Assembly: GCA_029718625.1 (NCBI GenBank)
Contig: CM056376.1
Location: 124,818,872 to 124,882,871 of the forward strand
Length of the DNA: 64,000 nucleotides
Reading direction: 5' to 3'
From: Synaphobranchus kaupii
Lineage: Eukaryota; Chordata; Actinopteri; Anguilliformes; Synaphobranchidae
Under the pieces are notes generated by a model. That model did no database searches and was not told the origin of the DNA. It saw only the letters and a list, made by a program, of their open reading frames with translations. Position numbers and translations under genes: made by a program. Below, piece by piece: positions 60,835-64,000 of the stretch. Every line of letters begins with the position of its first letter. Position 1 is the stretch's first letter.

Positions 60835-61575
60835 CACGTCCTAAGAGTACACAGCATATATAATAATAAACAGCATATATCCTAAGAGTACACAGCACAT
60901 ATCCTAAGAGTACACAGCATATATCCTAAGAGTACACAGCACATATCCTAAGAGTACACAGCATATATCCTAAGAGTAAACAGCATATATAAGAATACAC
61001 AGCATATATCCTAAGAGTACACAGCACATATCCTAAGAGTACACAGCATATATCCTAAGAGTACACAGCATATATCTTAAGAGTACATATCATATATAAG
61101 AGTACACAGCACATATCCTAAGAGTACACAGCATATACAGATCCTTTCCAAAAAATTTGAATATCATGGAAAAGTTCATGGAAAATGCTGATTTTCGACA
61201 CACTATTCTAATTTCTTGAAATACTGTTTTGGGGGTTTTCTGGAGCTGTAAGCCAAAATTATGAAAAATGAAACAAATAAAGGCTAGAAATATTTCACTT
61301 TGTGTGTAATGAATCTATAATCTATGAAAGTTTCACTTTTTGAATGGAATTATGGAAAAAAAAAAACTTTTCCATGATATTCAAATTTTTTGGAAAGGAT
61401 CTGTATAAGAGTACACAGCATATATAAGAGTACACAGTAAATATCCTAAGAGTACACATAATATATAAGAGTACACAGCGCATATCCTAAGAGTACACAG
61501 CATATATAAGAGTACACAGTGCATATCCTTAGAGTACACATAATATATAAGAGTACACAGCACTAAGAGTTCACA
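60835..61575. repeat. 22-bp minisatellite (interrupted by a MITE)
   Basis: Repeats of ACACAGCATATATCCTAAGAGT and shorter variants (ACACAGCATATATAAGAGT) occupy 60835-61137 and 61404-61575. The array is interrupted at 61138-61403 by an inserted element. Confidence 0.95.
61138..61403. mobile_element. Tc1/mariner-type MITE, 266 bp, inserted in minisatellite
   Basis: Perfect 39-bp inverted termini begin CAGATCCTTTCCAAAAAATT. TA dinucleotides at 61136-61137 and 61404-61405 are the target duplication. Removing the element restores a normal minisatellite unit (CATATAAGAGTACAC). There is no coding capacity. Confidence 0.95.
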
Positions 61576-62344
61576 GTATCTGTACTCCCCTGATGGCTCA
61601 CTTGTGCATTGTGTGTATGCTGTGGTGCTCTCCTGCTGATTACTGATCTGAGATCAGTAGGGAGAAATGGCAGGGATGCAGTCTGAAATCACCAGGCCCA
61701 CAGCAATGTCTGAGCTCTTCCCACATTGGAACATGATGACTGTGTTCACAGTGGCACATTGCCCATGAAAACCTTTGCAAAGCTGGTGATAAAGTGCAGC
61801 ATGACAGCTTGTTTCCTGGCCATCTATCCCATAAGGCTTACCTTGAAAGTGAAATTTATCCTGAGAAACTGATTGGAATTTAAATAGATAAAATAAAAAT
61901 AAATGTCTAGGGTTTCTGGAAGAAGTCAACATATTATTGATGATGAACACCCAGGGGGAGGGCTTAACCTGAGCATACTAAGCACACACCAATCAATGGC
62001 TCTTAGAAGGTGATTGATGTGTGCATGGAACATTAAACCGACCACATTTCCTGGGTTTAATTTTCTCTTGAAAGTTTAATGCATGGCACAATAGTATCTG
62101 GTGGGATTGTATATGCTTAACACATAATCAACAAATACGCTTGTTGATGGTCAGTGAAAGCCTAAAATGTATTTATTGTCGATTTATTTATTATTTAATT
62201 GATAACTTCATGTAGGTAAAATAAAAAGCGTGACAATAAGTTGACTTTATTACTAAATAAAGAGGACAGCCGTGCTCGACTCAAAAACCTAAACAACTGG
62301 AAAGGGTGCTGACCCAAAAATATAAGACCATAGAAAAATGTTAG

Positions 62345-62395
62345 GACTCACTATATATATATATATATATATATACAGTATATATATATGACAGC
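62345..62395. repeat. (TA)n microsatellite
   Basis: A TA run interrupted by CAG near 62376-62380. Confidence 0.9.
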
Positions 62396-62429
62396 CTTCA
62401 ATTTTACAAAGCAAAGAAAACACAACATA

Positions 62430-62490
62430 CACATTTCAGCCCTTGGCCTTGGTTTCTGAAATGCTGAAGAAGGCCAAGGGCTGAAATGTG
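62430..62490. repeat. perfect 21-bp hairpin
   Basis: CACATTTCAGCCCTTGGCCTT (62430-62450, given here as arm of CACATTTCAGCC plus CTTGGCCTT) pairs perfectly with 62470-62490 across a 19-nt spacer. It is probably the terminal hairpin of a decayed mobile element. The right half contains CTGAAGA...GAAA. Confidence 0.9.
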
Positions 62491-62513
62491 AAATGTTTAT
62501 AGCCTACTATTAT

Positions 62514-62873
62514 AGATTAAGCTAGAAATTACACTGGACTAGTATGGAACCCATGGCTGGCTAAATGGCAGTAAGTCACCAAGGGTCTGAGGTATCAAAT
62601 GAGCCTCAAACCATCACTCTGCTGCCAGATATGCAGTAGATATGGATGGATCACTTTAAGGGTTGTTTCTCCTGACTCATTTTCCTATTGAACTCTATGG
62701 AAAAATAAGCCAGGAGAAACAACCCTCTAAGTGATCCATCCATATCTACTGCATATCTGGCAGCAGAGTGATGGTTTGAGGCTCGTTTGATACCTCAGAC
62801 CCTTGATTACTTGCAGCCACTCAGCCTACCATGGATTCCATACTATTCCCGTGTAATTTACAGCTTAATCTAG
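62514..62873. repeat. long imperfect palindrome, about 360 bp
   Basis: Arms of about 170 bp flank a loop of about 17 nt near 62690. Examples are CATCACTCTGCTGCCAGATA near 62611 against its inverse near 62757-62776, and GGATGGATCACTTTAAGGGT near 62645 against its inverse near 62723-62742. The ends are AGATTAAGCT(A/G) and (C)AGCTTAATCT. No coding capacity. Probably a foldback MITE. Confidence 0.92.
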
Positions 62874-62979
62874 TCCCACCCCCAATTCCCATAGAGATCC
62901 ATTTAAATGCAGAGAGATTATAGTATCACTGAAAATAAAATATCAATAGTCTTTTGATATCCTTTTATGCAGTCATGAT

Positions 62980-63266
62980 AGCATCACCTGTTTACCTGTG
63001 GAACGTTCCAAACAAGTGTTTTTTTTTAACTTCCCTTTTTTTTTTTGGCCCGGTCCCAACTTTTTTGGAACGTGTTGCAGGCATCAAATTCGGAAATAGC
63101 GTATATTTACAAAAATCAATAAAGTCGATAAGGTAAAACATTAAATATCTTTTCTTTGTACTGTTTTCAATTAAATATATGTAAAAGAGAATTTACAAAT
63201 CACTGCTTTCCGCTTTTATGTCCATTTTACATACTGTCCCAACTTTTTTGGAATTGGGGTTGTACT
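62980..63266 (+). mobile_element. non-autonomous DNA-transposon-like repeat, copy 2
   Basis: Same order of motifs, orientation and length as the 23449-23735 copy (AGCATCACCTGTTTACC, GTCCCAACTTTTTTGGAACG, GTAAAAGAGAATTTACAAAT, CTGTCCCAACTTTTTTGGAA). The two copies differ by scattered substitutions. Confidence 0.8.
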
Positions 63267-64000
63267 AAAAACATGAGGTTTCAGCCAGCTTAGCCTTCAC
63301 CATAACAACACAGAAGAATCCTATCTTTAACCCCGTTTGCTTTATTTATTTATTATCCCAGTCACATTTGTAAGCAGCATCATTCATAAACTCGGGAGTA
63401 GGCGAACTTCAGAATGTGCTTCCTCCCTGGGCTGAGGCCAATTATATGTTACCCTGCAGTAGTCCTGGATTGAGTTGCACGGGGGAATTTTGCTGGCGCA
63501 GCACAAAGCTCTGTTCCTGTAAGACTCCAGCTTGTGGGATGAAGCACAAATCTAAACTCACAGTGAATTGAACCAGAGAGGAAGCATTTGACCTCTGGTT
63601 TGTCTCTCATTATAAAGATGTGTCCTGGATAGCAGTCCTTTTTTATCTAGCTCTCCATCCGTTTCTACTGCTTTTAAAGAATATAGCACAGAGCTTGAAA
63701 GTAAACTTAGTTATTAGCATGGATTTTGTACAAAGCACATCAAAATTACAAGATAGCTATAACTATAACTGTAAATTAGCTTCAGTATTTACTTCCCTGA
63801 TTTCAGCATAAACAGCACTGAAATACATTCATGGTTATGTCACTTACCTGCTGTCTATTTAGCAAGAGAATGTCTTATCACTCCAGTAATTGTGAGTTCC
63901 TGCATGTACCTTGCTGCTGTGCTGGTTGAGATTATATTGCATTTGTTTTCCATGAATACAAATTATGATCAAATATACAAAGGAACCCAACACATGAAAT

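Larger units (their letters stand above)
60633..64000 (+). other. klhl5: klhl5 intron 3 (start; continues beyond window)
   Basis: At least 3.4 kb with no further klhl5 exon. It contains a minisatellite split by a MITE, a TA run, two inverted repeats and a second copy of the repeat found at 23449. 61576-62340 and 63267-64000 show no recognised element. Confidence 0.8.

Overview
The window reads as nuclear DNA from a ray-finned (teleost-grade) fish. Protein-coding sequence is split into short exons with GT-AG introns. Most of the DNA is non-coding and carries many dinucleotide microsatellites, fish-type Tc1/mariner, hAT and piggyBac remnants, and tRNA-derived SINEs. The species cannot be named from the sequence. 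There is one assembly gap of exactly 500 N (6803-7302).

Only two genes are supported, both on the plus strand and both cut by the window. (1) At 2003-6575 lie the last four coding exons of a Kruppel-like factor of the CtBP-binding KLF3/8/12 group, best called klf3. They encode a PLDLS CtBP motif, an IKSE sumoylation-type site and three C2H2 zinc fingers. The first coding exon is upstream of the window or not recognisable. (2) At 42624-60632 lie the first three coding exons of klhl5 (kelch-like 5), giving the N-terminal tail and the start of the BTB domain. The remaining exons (rest of BTB, BACK, six kelch repeats) lie beyond 64000. The KLF3-KLHL5 head-to-tail order matches human 4p14 and supports both names. 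The human genes between them (TLR10/1/6, FAM114A1, TMEM156) are absent from the 36 kb separating them here.

Layout: 1-2002 intron or upstream DNA of klf3 with a Tc1 deletion derivative; 2003-6575 klf3 exons; 6576-42400 a gene desert with repeats, minisatellites, large inverted repeats and a few CpG-rich or possibly regulatory stretches; 42400-43120 klhl5 5' UTR and exon 1; 43121-53233 intron 1, with hAT foldback elements and CpG-rich blocks; 53234-53416 exon 2; 53417-60495 intron 2; 60496-60632 exon 3; 60633-64000 intron 3, with a minisatellite split by a MITE and two hairpins.

I found no bacterial-style operon, CRISPR array, rRNA, functional tRNA gene or recognisable viral gene. The most unusual content is structural: several long inverted repeats (about 0.9 kb at 33430-34375, a foldback with a mirrored mini-exon at 30769-31284, a 762-bp hAT foldback, and a 360-bp palindrome), a G-rich minisatellite with higher-order structure, and an unclassified element at 16255-17340. 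The genes are ordinary vertebrate regulators: klf3 a transcriptional repressor, klhl5 a predicted cullin-3 adaptor.
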